From Streptomyces sp. CB02923 (lineage in GTDB: Bacteria; Actinomycetota; Actinomycetes; Streptomycetales; Streptomycetaceae): a DNA stretch of 64,000 bases. This document shows, one piece after another, positions 8,162 through 16,340 of this stretch. A program made the translations under genes and the position numbers. The notes below the pieces were generated by a model that did not search any database, was not told the DNA's origin, and worked only from the letters and a program-made list of their open reading frames with translations. The stretch lies in the NCBI RefSeq assembly GCF_001905005.1, contig NZ_LWKZ01000012.1:124001-188000 (forward strand), read 5' to 3'. Numbering within the stretch: the first letter of the stretch is position 1; every line of letters starts with the position of its first letter.

Positions 8162-9229
8162 ATGTACGGCAATGTTCGGGGATCCGGGGGCGGCCCCCCG
8201 GGTGAGCGCCGCGCCGCGCGCCGGCGCAGCCTATTGGGCACGGCGTCGGCGTTGGGGGCGCTGCTGCTGGTGTCCGGGTGTTTCTCATCGTCCGACGGCG
8301 GCGAGGGCGACGGCAAGTCCCCCTCCACGCCTGGGCAGCAGCCCAAGTCCACGGTTCCGTACTGGGTCAACCCGGACGGCAAGGCGGCCCGCCAGGCCGC
8401 CGCGTACACCAAGGAAGGCAAGTCCGACGAAGCGCGCCTGATCGAGAAGATATCGACGCAGCCGGTGGCCGAATGGATGGGCGTCGAGGACCCGCAGGGC
8501 CAGGCCCGCGGCTTCACCGAAGCGGCCTCCAAGGCCGGCCGCGAGGCGCTGCTGGTGCTGTACAACATCCCGCACCGCGACTGCGGCAGCTATTCCAAGG
8601 GCGGCGCCTCGGACGGCAACGCCTACCGCGCGTGGCTGGACGGCGTCATCAAGGGCATCGGGGACCGCCCCACGACGGTCGTCCTGGAGCCGGACGCGCT
8701 GCCGCACCTGGAGGACCAGTGCACCCCCGAGGAGTTCCACGAGGAGCGCTACGCCCTGCTGACGGAGGCCGTCGGCAAGCTCAAGGCGCTGCCGCACACC
8801 AAGGTCTACCTGGACGCGGGCAACCCGCACTGGATCAAGGACCCCGGCCGCATGGTGGAGCCCCTGAAGCGGGCCGGCATCGACAAGGCCGACGGCTTCG
8901 CGCTCAACATCTCCAACTTCCAGACCACCGAGGAGAACAGGAAGTACGGCAAGCGGCTCTCCGCGATGGTGGGCGGCAAGCACTTCGTCATCGACACCAG
9001 CCGCAACGGCAACGGGCCGGCGCCCGGCGGTGACGACGAGGAGAGCTGGTGCAACCCGCGCGGCCGCGCCCTCGGCGCGACACCGACGACCCGGACCGGC
9101 GATCCGCTCGTGGACGCCTACCTGTGGATAAAGAGGCCCGGCGAATCCGACGGGACGTGCAAGGGCGGCCCCAAGGCGGGCGAGTGGTGGCCGGACTACG
9201 CGCTGGAGCTGGCCCGCAATACGAAGTAG
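8162..9229 (+). CDS. cslZ: GH6-family lipoprotein, CslZ-like
   Basis: This 355-residue glycoside hydrolase family 6 protein has an N-terminal lipoprotein signal (RRRSLLG, then lipobox VSGC near residue 40). Family landmarks are the catalytic-region VVLEPDALPHLEDQC, YLDAGNPHWIKD, NISNFQTTEEN, FVIDTSRNGNG and the closing WCNPRGRALG with YLWIKRPGESDG. GH6 enzymes invert beta-1,4-glucan linkages. The gene lies convergent to glxA and cslA, as cslZ does next to that pair in other streptomycetes, so it probably trims or releases the beta-glucan made at hyphal tips outside the membrane. ATG 8162 has a GGGGGGAG ribosome-binding site. It is shorter than secreted cellulases of the family and has no cellulose-binding module. 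Confidence 0.85.
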   Translation: MYGNVRGSGGGPPGERRAARRRSLLGTASALGALLLVSGCFSSSDGGEGDGKSPSTPGQQPKSTVPYWVNPDGKAARQAAAYTKEGKSDEARLIEKISTQPVAEWMGVEDPQGQARGFTEAASKAGREALLVLYNIPHRDCGSYSKGGASDGNAYRAWLDGVIKGIGDRPTTVVLEPDALPHLEDQCTPEEFHEERYALLTEAVGKLKALPHTKVYLDAGNPHWIKDPGRMVEPLKRAGIDKADGFALNISNFQTTEENRKYGKRLSAMVGGKHFVIDTSRNGNGPAPGGDDEESWCNPRGRALGATPTTRTGDPLVDAYLWIKRPGESDGTCKGGPKAGEWWPDYALELARNTK

Positions 9230-9316
9230 CCGCAAGACGAAGTGGCTGCGCAAGACGAAGTGGCTGCGCAAGACGAAGCAGCCGCAACGGGAAGCAGCCG
9301 CGCAATACGAAGCAGC
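9215..9316 (+). repeat. 16-18 bp tandem repeat at the 3' end of the GH6 gene
   Basis: Six imperfect units run from 9215 to 9316 around the core CGCAAGACGAAGTGGC, two of them identical 18-mers (9231-9248 and 9249-9266). The stop codon of the GH6 gene lies in the first unit, so the array appears to have grown from the coding end into the intergenic space. Confidence 0.85.
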
Positions 9317-9325
9317 CGCGGCGGA

Positions 9326-9382
9326 ACGACGGTGCGGGGCGCTCCGGGAAGCCCGTAACCCCGTAGCACCCCGCACCGTCGT
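9326..9382. terminator. hairpin between convergent cslZ-like and glxA genes
   Basis: ACGACGGTGCGGGG (9326-9339) and CCCCGCACCGTCGT (9369-9382) are perfectly complementary 14-base arms. The loop holds a smaller CGGG/CCCG hairpin. Its place between two convergent genes suggests a bidirectional terminator. Confidence 0.65.
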
Positions 9383-9432
9383 CCGTCGTCCGTGGCCCGG
9401 CATCGGCCCGGCATCGGCCCGTCGCCACCACC

Positions 9433-11415
9433 TCAGTTCAGCCCCAGCCCCTTCAGCTCGGCCGGGGACGCCGTCGGCACCTTCACCCAGACCGCCTCGG
9501 ACGGCGTGCCCTGGTCGTCCACGGCGTTGAGCATGTACCAGCCGGGCGGCACCAGCGTCGGGTCCTTCGGCAGGGTGACCGTGACCCCGCCCCTGGCGCC
9601 CCGGGACACCGTGAAGTCCAGCGCGATGGACCGCTGTTCGATGTTGGTGACGTGCGTGAACGAACCCGGCCGGATCAGCCGCATCTTCTTGATCGACGAC
9701 GCGTGCCTGGTCGCGTACGTGGCCTTGCCGCCCAGCTGCACCGTCTTCGGCCCGGGATCCGTGAGCTCCGGCCGCGAGTCCCGGTACCGGTAGGGCGGTG
9801 TCCAGATGTCGATCTGCTGCTGGAAGACGCCGGGCTTGGTGTTGTCCTTGTCGGCGAAGAGCGAGTCGGACCCGAACGTCATGACCCGGCCGTCCGGCAG
9901 CAGCAGCGCGCCGGAGTGGTAGTTGCGTCCCACCAGCGGATCGGCCACCGCCCGCGAGGTGTTGGCCTTCGGGTCGTACAGCTCGGCGCTGAGGATGTTG
10001 CTGTCGCTGCGCCCCCGGTAGTCGCCGGAGCCGTTGGTGGTGAGCACCGTGTCGTCGGGCAGGATGACGCTGCTCGGGTAGCGCGCCTTCGCGTAGAGCG
10101 GCGGGCCGTCCGTGAAGTGCGGCTGGGCGGCGTGCAGGTCCACCAGCCGGGTCTTGTCGGTCGCCTTGGGGTCCTCGCCGACCCCGCCGCCGCCCAGCAC
10201 CATGTACCGCTGGTCCTGTGCGGGCGGCAGCAGGACGGACATCGAGGTCTCCAGCACGTCCGGGTCGCTCATCCCGGGAATGATCTGGAACTTGTTGGTC
10301 TTCAGGTCCCAGATGCCGGGCGTGCGGCCGATGTTGTCGGGCCCGTACCCGGCGTTGGACCCGGTGTAGAGCAGGCGTCCCTTCTCGGTGAGGAAGAGCG
10401 CCGGGTAGGTCGGGAAGAAGCGCTGCTTGGGCAGGTAGGTCCACTTCTTCGTCTTCGGGTCGTAGACCTCCTGCTTGCCCGGGACGACCTGGCCGATCTC
10501 GTCGAGTCCCGAGGTGGACAGCACCTTGCCGTCCTCCAGGCCGGTCAGCGTCGGGTACCAGCGGGCCTCGTTCATCGGGTCGACCGGGATGTAGCGCTCG
10601 GCCACCGGGTCGAACTCGAACGAGTCCTTGATCCCCTGGAAGTCCTTCTTGTCGAAGGACAGCTTCTGCGCGATGCCGTAGAGGTTGCGGGCGTCGGCGC
10701 CGGCCAGGCCGTGGATGCGGTAGTTGTCCTGGGCGCCGGTGGAGTACTCGCGGCCCTCCTGGAGCGCTTCCACGTAGACCCGGGCCTCGCTGTGGGTGAC
10801 CGTGACCTTCCCGGTCCGCGGGTCCGCCTTCTTCTTGGCGCGCGGGACGACGACCGGGTCCTTGGACGCGAAGGTCTTGCCGTTCTGCTTGCCGGTGAAC
10901 AGCGTCCCGGCGGGGAACGTCTTCGGCGCGTCCGGGTTCTCGTTGTAGACGATCATGAGCCCGCCGGCCTTCTTCACGTCGCCGCCCAGCTTCTCGTAGC
11001 GCTGGGTGCCGCCGGCCACCAGCAGCTTGCCGTCCGGCAGCTGCGTGTGGCCCGCGCAGAAGAGGTCCTTCGGGGTGGGGATGTTCTTGAAGGTGTTCTT
11101 CACCGGGTCCCACAGGACCGTACGGAACGACTTCGCCGCGAAGTTCTCGGCGTTGTTCCCGGACCCGGCGACCAGCAGCACCTTGCCGGTGTGCAGCAGC
11201 GCGGCGTGAATCGTGTTGATCTTGTACTCGGGCGGTACGTCGACGACGTCCCAGTGGCCGTTGGCGGCCTTGTACTCCGGCTGGTTGATCTTGTAGTCGT
11301 GGTACTTCTCCGAGACGAACCCGAACAGGGCCGGGCCGTTCATCCCGGCCAGCGCGAGCACCACCGCCGCGCCTATCGCGACCCGCCTGGTGCGCCGGCT
11401 CGGACGGTACTTCAT
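9433..11415 (-). CDS. glxA: radical copper oxidase GlxA (galactose-oxidase-like)
   Basis: This 660-residue membrane-anchored oxidase has an N-terminal hydrophobic segment (AIGAAVVLALAGMNGPALF), a kelch-like propeller and a C-terminal Ig-like domain. Active-site candidates are the cysteine in FCAGHTQLPDG for the Tyr-Cys cofactor, the Tyr-His pair in NYHSGALLLPDG, and the histidine in FTHVTNIEQRS. GlxA oxidises glycan hydroxyls and, by family knowledge, is needed for glycan deposition at hyphal tips and normal development. Its ATG overlaps the stop of cslA by four bases (11412-11415), so synthase and oxidase are co-translated. The assignment is firm because of both sequence and locus. Confidence 0.95.
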   Translation of the reverse strand: MKYRPSRRTRRVAIGAAVVLALAGMNGPALFGFVSEKYHDYKINQPEYKAANGHWDVVDVPPEYKINTIHAALLHTGKVLLVAGSGNNAENFAAKSFRTVLWDPVKNTFKNIPTPKDLFCAGHTQLPDGKLLVAGGTQRYEKLGGDVKKAGGLMIVYNENPDAPKTFPAGTLFTGKQNGKTFASKDPVVVPRAKKKADPRTGKVTVTHSEARVYVEALQEGREYSTGAQDNYRIHGLAGADARNLYGIAQKLSFDKKDFQGIKDSFEFDPVAERYIPVDPMNEARWYPTLTGLEDGKVLSTSGLDEIGQVVPGKQEVYDPKTKKWTYLPKQRFFPTYPALFLTEKGRLLYTGSNAGYGPDNIGRTPGIWDLKTNKFQIIPGMSDPDVLETSMSVLLPPAQDQRYMVLGGGGVGEDPKATDKTRLVDLHAAQPHFTDGPPLYAKARYPSSVILPDDTVLTTNGSGDYRGRSDSNILSAELYDPKANTSRAVADPLVGRNYHSGALLLPDGRVMTFGSDSLFADKDNTKPGVFQQQIDIWTPPYRYRDSRPELTDPGPKTVQLGGKATYATRHASSIKKMRLIRPGSFTHVTNIEQRSIALDFTVSRGARGGVTVTLPKDPTLVPPGWYMLNAVDDQGTPSEAVWVKVPTASPAELKGLGLN

Positions 11416-13466
11416 GTGGGACGTCCCCCAAGGGCGATCTGCGTGGTCCGGTCGGCGGTGGACGTGCGGCGGCGCCGGTCACCCGGGCCGCCGTGCCCGG
11501 CCTGGCCGCCCGGCGGCCCGGAGCCGAGTGCCGCGGGGCCCGGCGACGAGGCGCCCGGCGCCGGTACGGGGCTGCCGGAGCCGGTGCCGTCGCCGGCCGC
11601 CCAGCTGGGCTGGCGCTGCGGATGCGGTGCCTGCTGCGGCCCGCCGCCGGACCCCGGCGTGTCCCCGCGTGACTTCTTGCGCCTGTCCTGGCGGATGCCC
11701 CAGCGCCAGGCGAAGACGGGCGCCGCGGTGATCAGCAGCGCCAGCGTGGCCCAGGTGATCATCGCCGGGTGGCTGTGCCCGAAGTAGAACGAGGCCCCCA
11801 GCGAGCCCCCGAAGACCAGGATGAAGAACAGGTGCACCCGAAACGTTCCGAAGAGGGTGTCCGGGCTGGAGGAGTCGCCCTTCGGCGTCACCACGAACTT
11901 GCTCTTGCGGCGCAGCGCCGCGTCGAACAGCGAGCGCGCGTAGATCGGCGCGGAGAGCGCGGACATCACCATGCCGGCCACCCCGCCGGAGCCCTCCGGC
12001 TCGTGCGGTGAGACGTTGTGCCGGCGGTTCCACACGTACAGCCCGATCTGCAGCGCGGAGGCGTTGCCGTACAGCATCATCCACACCGCCGGGTCGATCT
12101 GGACGCCCGACGCGCCCAGGCCCAGGAACAGCGTGCAACTGAGGGCAGCCAGGATCCAGTTCAGGGCGGACATCGGGTAAAAGATGATCATCATCGTGTA
12201 GTTGAAGAACTTGCCCGGCGGCAGGGTGAAGGGCGCTTTCCAGAACTGCTTGAGGATGGTCTCGTACGTCCCGCGCGACCAGCGCAGCTGCTGGGTGAAG
12301 AAGTCCGTCCAGGCGGTGGGGCCTTCGCCGACCGCCAGGACGTCCGGGGTGTAGACCGAACGCCACTTCTTCCCGGTGTCCGGGTTGCGGTGCCGGTGCA
12401 TCTCGAACCCGGTCGCCATGTCCTCGGTGATCGAGTCGTACAGGCCGCCGATCTGCTGGAGGGCCTTGATGCGTACGGCGTTGGAGGTGCCGACGAACAT
12501 GGGCGCGCCGTAGCGGTTCCCGGCCCGCTGGATCAGCGCGTGGAAGAGGAACTGCTGCGACTCCGCCGCCTTGGTGACGAACGTGTCGTAATTGCCGTAC
12601 ACCTGCGGGCCGATGACGAAGCCCACGTCCGGGTCGCGGAAGAAACCGAGCATCCGCTCCAGGTAGTTGGGCAGCGGCACGTGGTCGGTGTCGACGGAGG
12701 CGAAGTAGTCGTAGGCGTCACCGTGCGCCTGGAGCCAGGCGTTGTAGTTGCCGTGCTTCGTCTTGGCGCGGTGCGGGCCCTTCTTCCGGTTCCACTGCGG
12801 GATGCCCTTGCGGGTGAAGTGGTGGACGCCCAGGCGCTCGCAGACCGCTTTGACGTCCGGGTCGTCGCCCTCGTCGAGGAGCCAGACGTGCAGCAGGCCG
12901 CGGTGGCGGATCTTCACGGCCGCCTCCAGTGTCTTGGTCACCATCTCCAGCGGCTCTTTGCCGGGCACGAACGAGGTGAGGAAGGCGACGCGGGTGCCGT
13001 TCTCCGGGACGACCGGGACGGGGTCGCGGGCCACCAGGGTGGCGTGGGCGTTGGACAGGACGTTCATGCACCGGAAGAATTCGATCAGTCCGATCGAGAC
13101 CAGCATGACGATGTCCAGCACCGGCAGGAAGTCGTAGGCCGGGTGGTCCCGGTCGGTCCAGTGGGCCGGCTGCATCAGCCACGCGAGCAGGCCGAGCGAG
13201 AGCAGGGGAGCGGCGCCGAGCAGTAACGCCGCGCGTATTCGGTGTGGTTCGTCCGCCAGCAGGCTGCGGTAGCGCACCTTGTAGGGTTTGTCAGGGTCCG
13301 GCTGGGTCAGCGGCCCGGCGAGGCGGCTGTAGTGCTCGTAGTCGTAGCGCGGCAGCGGTTTGCGCTGCGGCCGGCGCTGCCAGTGCTGGCGCGGCACGCG
13401 CAGGCGTGTCGTCGCGGACGGGTCGTACTGGTGCTCCTGCCGGGCGCCGGTAGGCGGCGACGTCAT
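11412..13466 (-). CDS. cslA: cellulose-synthase-like glycosyltransferase CslA
   Basis: This 684-residue processive family 2 glycosyltransferase has two N-terminal transmembrane helices, a cytoplasmic catalytic domain and several C-terminal helices. Catalytic motifs are LLDEGDD, SVDTDH, TEDMATG and QQLRWSRG (the QxxRW motif), the D,D,D,QxxRW signature of beta-glucan synthases. It polymerises a beta-1,4-type glucan at hyphal tips. The last 80 residues are a Gly/Pro/Ser-rich cytoplasmic or extracellular tail. ATG 13466 follows a GGGGGGATGG Shine-Dalgarno region. The frame stays open upstream to 13655, but nothing there resembles the family. It is followed directly by glxA, with which it forms one operon. 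Confidence 0.95.
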   Translation of the reverse strand: MTSPPTGARQEHQYDPSATTRLRVPRQHWQRRPQRKPLPRYDYEHYSRLAGPLTQPDPDKPYKVRYRSLLADEPHRIRAALLLGAAPLLSLGLLAWLMQPAHWTDRDHPAYDFLPVLDIVMLVSIGLIEFFRCMNVLSNAHATLVARDPVPVVPENGTRVAFLTSFVPGKEPLEMVTKTLEAAVKIRHRGLLHVWLLDEGDDPDVKAVCERLGVHHFTRKGIPQWNRKKGPHRAKTKHGNYNAWLQAHGDAYDYFASVDTDHVPLPNYLERMLGFFRDPDVGFVIGPQVYGNYDTFVTKAAESQQFLFHALIQRAGNRYGAPMFVGTSNAVRIKALQQIGGLYDSITEDMATGFEMHRHRNPDTGKKWRSVYTPDVLAVGEGPTAWTDFFTQQLRWSRGTYETILKQFWKAPFTLPPGKFFNYTMMIIFYPMSALNWILAALSCTLFLGLGASGVQIDPAVWMMLYGNASALQIGLYVWNRRHNVSPHEPEGSGGVAGMVMSALSAPIYARSLFDAALRRKSKFVVTPKGDSSSPDTLFGTFRVHLFFILVFGGSLGASFYFGHSHPAMITWATLALLITAAPVFAWRWGIRQDRRKKSRGDTPGSGGGPQQAPHPQRQPSWAAGDGTGSGSPVPAPGASSPGPAALGSGPPGGQAGHGGPGDRRRRTSTADRTTQIALGGRPT

Positions 13467-13816
13467 GAGTCCATCCCCCCGGCACGCTTCTGGCTGCGTG
13501 CCCGTCTTCTCATGGCCCGAGCCTTGGGTCCCCCTCGACCGACCCGGGCGCAGATGGTGTCGGCCGCCTACGTCGTAGACGTGTGACGGCCGCCTTCCGG
13601 TTGCATGACTCCCGCTTCGACGCGTGTCGCGTGCCGCGGGTCCCCACTCCCACATTCATCGCAACCGGTATGTCACCCAACATGAGCGTGTACAGGCTCA
13701 GTTGGGCTCCGACATCCCGTCAGGGTCCCGAACCTCATATCTTGATCGCAAGGGTGAAACGGGGGGTGTACCGGACAAGCGAGTGCATTGATGGACGGGT
13801 CAGGTCGGAGGGGGCA
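13467..13816 (-). other. 350-base gene-free stretch upstream of cslA
   Basis: This should hold the cslA-glxA promoter. An A/T-richer island (CCTCATATCTTGATCGC near 13733) and an 8-base direct repeat CGGCCGCC around 13562 and 13588 are visible. I cannot assign a sigma-factor motif or operator, and I see no gene here. Confidence 0.4.
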
Positions 13817-14521
13817 TTATTTTGGGCCCGAACTGCGCAGCCGCTGGCGGATGTTGTCGAAATGGCTGCGTACGGCCTGCTCCGCCCGCTGCGCGTCACC
13901 GTCCCGTACCGCCGCGAGGATCTCCGCGTGCTGGCGGTGGGTGATCCGCGGGTCGGCCCCCAGTCCGGCCAGGTCCGTCCGTACGCGGTGGAACGCCTCC
14001 CAGAACGCGTCCAGCACCTCGCTCAGCAGACGGTTGTCCAGCCCCCGGTAGAGCGCGGCGTGGAAGGCCCGGTCGGTGTCGGCCCGCACCGCGCCCCCGG
14101 CGGCCTCCTCCGCCATCCGCTCGACCAGCGCGTCCAGCTCCGCGAGGGCCGTCTGCGGCACCTGGCCCGCCAGCCGCGCGATCAGCCCGGTCTCCACCGC
14201 CTCGCGCAGCTCCAGCAGCTGGAGCAGGCTGTCCTCGCCCCGGTAGTGGCCGGCCACCGTACGGAAGGCCAGCCCCTCGGTCATCGGGGCCATCGACATC
14301 GGGCCGACGTAGGTGCCGAAGCCGTGCCGGATCTCCACGATGCCCATCGCCTGCAACGCCTTGAGCGCCTCCCGCACGGAGTTCCGGCTGACCCCGAGCA
14401 GCTCCATCAGGTCCGTCTCGGTGGGCAGCGGGGCGCCGGGGGCCAGCCGCCGGTCGATGATGAGCTTCTTGATCCGCTCCTGGTTGTCGCGCGCCATTGT
14501 GCGACTGTGCACCCCGTTCAC
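13817..14521 (-). CDS. GntR-family transcriptional regulator (FadR/FCD type)
   Basis: The 234-residue protein has an N-terminal winged helix (ERIKKLIIDRRLAPGAPLPTE, then GVSRNSVREALKALQAMGIVEI) and a C-terminal helical FCD ligand domain with metal-binding candidates D/H in ADTDRAFHAALY and the DPRITHRQHAEIL helix. FCD regulators usually sense small carboxylic acids or sugars and repress catabolic genes. The long form begins at GTG 14521; an ATG at 14497 removes eight residues and is equally possible, because neither has a strong ribosome-binding site. It is transcribed in the same direction as cslA, 350 bases upstream, but a functional link is not shown. Confidence 0.88.
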   Translation of the reverse strand: MNGVHSRTMARDNQERIKKLIIDRRLAPGAPLPTETDLMELLGVSRNSVREALKALQAMGIVEIRHGFGTYVGPMSMAPMTEGLAFRTVAGHYRGEDSLLQLLELREAVETGLIARLAGQVPQTALAELDALVERMAEEAAGGAVRADTDRAFHAALYRGLDNRLLSEVLDAFWEAFHRVRTDLAGLGADPRITHRQHAEILAAVRDGDAQRAEQAVRSHFDNIRQRLRSSGPK

Positions 14522-14603
14522 CGTTTTGACCAGCGCTCCACCGGCCCGGCGCCGGGAAAACGGCGGCGGCGGGGAGTGGTCGGGAAAGGGGTGCCCGGAA
14601 AAG

Positions 14604-14639
14604 CACCGAGGTCCCTCGCAGCTGCGAGGGACCTCGGTG
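14604..14639 (-). terminator. terminator of the first tRNA-Lys
   Basis: This is a perfect 36-base palindrome with 18-base arms (left arm CACCGAGGTCCCTCGCAG). On the minus strand it is followed by CTTTTCC. It lies six bases past the tRNA 3' end. Confidence 0.85.
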
Positions 14640-14644
14640 TGACG

Positions 14645-14718
14645 TGCGCCGCCAGGGACTCGAACCCCGGACCCGCTGATTAAGAGTCAGCTGCTCTAAC
14701 CAACTGAGCTAGCGGCGC
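14645..14718 (-). tRNA. tRNA-Lys (anticodon CTT), copy 1
   Basis: The minus strand folds into a 74-base cloverleaf. It has acceptor arms GCGCCGC/GCGGCGC with discriminator A, D-arm GCTC/GAGC, anticodon loop CTCTTAA between GCTGA and TCAGC, and a T-loop TTCGAGT. No CCA is encoded. An A/T-rich -10-like TAAAGT lies about 20 bases upstream. The same 74 bases recur at 22088 and 36823. Confidence 0.97.
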
Positions 14719-14796
14719 GCGCTGACGTAGAAAACTTTACACGAACTCCAGGGGTGCTCCCGACCGGCCGCCCGACTGCCCGGACCCGCCGAATGT

Positions 14797-14810
14797 GTGA
14801 CCTGGGTCAC
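14797..14810. promoter_or_regulatory. inverted repeat GTGACC-TG-GGTCAC
   Basis: This 14-base interrupted palindrome lies in the 330-base stretch (14719-15048) before the first cell-wall hydrolase gene, and resembles an operator. The same stretch has ACTGAT-C-ATCAGT at 14943-14955 and the hairpin at 14870-14897. No regulator can be named. Confidence 0.4.
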
Positions 14811-14869
14811 CTGGCGTGCCGCCGTCCGGGGCGCGTTGGCGCCGCGCCGGAATTCCGGGCCGAGGGGGT

Positions 14870-14897
14870 CGAAAGTCCCGCGATCTTGGGACTTTCG
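14870..14897. promoter_or_regulatory. 10-bp-arm hairpin upstream of the NlpC/P60 gene
   Basis: CGAAAGTCCC (14870-14879) and GGGACTTTCG (14888-14897) are perfect inverted arms with an eight-base spacer, about 150 bases before the start codon at 15049. It could be an operator or a leader-RNA element. I compared the stretch with what I know of the c-di-AMP (ydaO) riboswitch and saw no match. Confidence 0.45.
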
Positions 14898-15048
14898 TCG
14901 AGCCGGATGCCCGATTTGGTCTGTGAGTATGCTTTCGTATTGACTGATCATCAGTTGCCCCGTCAACATGCGATATCTCCTACCAGTTGAGAAGCTGTGG
15001 CAGGTGCGAAGGCGAACGGGAACGGAACGAGCCTGGAGGGGAACGGGA

Positions 15049-16329
15049 ATGACAGTGCCGGGATTCGTGGAATTCGACCCCGCGGGCGCGTGCCCCTGCG
15101 GCGGCTGCGCCCAGGAGCGGCGCGCACTCCAGCACGCGCTCGCGGTCCGGGACGGCGGATACCCCGCCGCACACGGCGCCCGGCGCGCGCTGGTCCTCGT
15201 GGCGACCGCCGGAACGGTCCTGAGCAGCGGCGTTTCCGGATCCGGGACGGCCGTGGCGCTCGCCCCCGGAGCCGGCACGGGCGCGCAGGCCGGCCGCGAC
15301 CGGGCCGCGCTCGCCCCCGCCGCGGCCCACGGCCTCGCACGGACCGCCCGGCCGGCCGCCGTGGCGGCGGCCCCCCTCACCCGGGCGCAGATCATCGCGC
15401 GGGCCCAGCGCTGGGTCAGCGCCCAGGTCCCGTACAACATGAATCGCTACTGGTCGGACGGCTACCGCCAGGACTGCTCCGGATTCATCTCGATGGCCTG
15501 GAACCTCGGCCGCAGCCAGTGGACCGGAAGCCTCGCCCAGTACGGCACCCGCATAGCGAAGAGCGAACTGCGGCCCGGCGACATGCTGCTCTTCCACAAC
15601 CCGGGAAATCCGGGTGCCGGGTCCCACGCCACCATTTTCGGCGGCTGGGCCGACTCCTCCCGTACGCGCTACATCGCGTACGAGCAGACCCGGCCGCATA
15701 CGGTGAAACGGTCGACGCCGTACGCCTATTGGAGCAATTCCCGGCAGTACGTCGCCTACCGCTACCGCGGCCTGGCCGATGGCGGAGATCCGGGCGGCGA
15801 CCCGGGCGGCACCTCGGCGTTTCCCGGCGCGGGGTCGTTCGGGCCGGGCGCGCACAACGCGTACGTCACCCGGCTGGGCCGGATGCTCGTGGAGCGCGGC
15901 GGCGGCCGGTTCTACACGTCCGGGCCGGGCCCGCGCTGGAGCGAGGCGGACCGCCGGGCCACCGAGGCGTTCCAGCGCGCCCAGGGCTGGAACGGCGCCG
16001 AGGCCGACGGCATCCCGGGCCCGGCGACCTGGTCGTACCTGGTCAACGGCAGGGGCCGGGACATCACCGGCTCCGGCGGCGGCAGCGGTGCCGCGGCGTT
16101 CCCGGGCGCGGGCTGGTTCCGGCCCGGCCAGTCGAACGGATATGTCACCAGTCTCGGGAAGCGGCTGGTGAGCAAAGGATTCGGCAAGCACTACACCTCC
16201 GGCCCCGGGCCCCGGTGGACGGAGGCGGACCGCCGCAACGTCGAGGCGTTCCAGCGGGCCCAGGGCTGGACCGGCCGGGACGCCGACGGCTACCCCGGCC
16301 CCGAGACATGGCGGCGACTCTTTCGATGA
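15049..16329 (+). CDS. NlpC/P60-like peptidoglycan hydrolase with two peptidoglycan-binding repeats
   Basis: This 426-residue exported protein begins with an unusual cytosolic head (P4-x-F6-V7-E8, then cysteines 15, 17 and 20 in CPCGGC) before its hydrophobic signal segment (ALVLVATAGTVLSSGVSG). The catalytic domain follows, with cysteine in RQDCSGFISMAW and histidine in GSHATIFGGW, typical of cysteine amidases. Two 65-residue C-terminal repeats (ending DGIPGPATWSYL and DGYPGPETWRRL) are of the peptidoglycan-binding type. Start ATG 15049 is chosen because GGAGGGG lies eight bases upstream. The stop overlaps a possible ATG of the SPFH gene (ATGA), so the three following genes form one transcription unit. 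It probably remodels wall cross-links. Confidence 0.85.
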   Translation: MTVPGFVEFDPAGACPCGGCAQERRALQHALAVRDGGYPAAHGARRALVLVATAGTVLSSGVSGSGTAVALAPGAGTGAQAGRDRAALAPAAAHGLARTARPAAVAAAPLTRAQIIARAQRWVSAQVPYNMNRYWSDGYRQDCSGFISMAWNLGRSQWTGSLAQYGTRIAKSELRPGDMLLFHNPGNPGAGSHATIFGGWADSSRTRYIAYEQTRPHTVKRSTPYAYWSNSRQYVAYRYRGLADGGDPGGDPGGTSAFPGAGSFGPGAHNAYVTRLGRMLVERGGGRFYTSGPGPRWSEADRRATEAFQRAQGWNGAEADGIPGPATWSYLVNGRGRDITGSGGGSGAAAFPGAGWFRPGQSNGYVTSLGKRLVSKGFGKHYTSGPGPRWTEADRRNVEAFQRAQGWTGRDADGYPGPETWRRLFR

Positions 16330-16340
16330 CGGAGCGCACG

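Noticed and set aside
9215..9316. A CRISPR-like array at the repeat clusters (here and at 38011-38205, 51462-51521, 53039-53122).
   Set aside because: Units are directly adjacent without unique spacers, are too short or diverged, and no cas genes occur. The Cas4-like nuclease at 44524 is linked to a helicase, not to cas genes.
14860..15048. A c-di-AMP (ydaO-type) riboswitch in front of the NlpC/P60 gene.
   Set aside because: I do not see the conserved sequence blocks I would expect; only a simple hairpin and palindromes are present.
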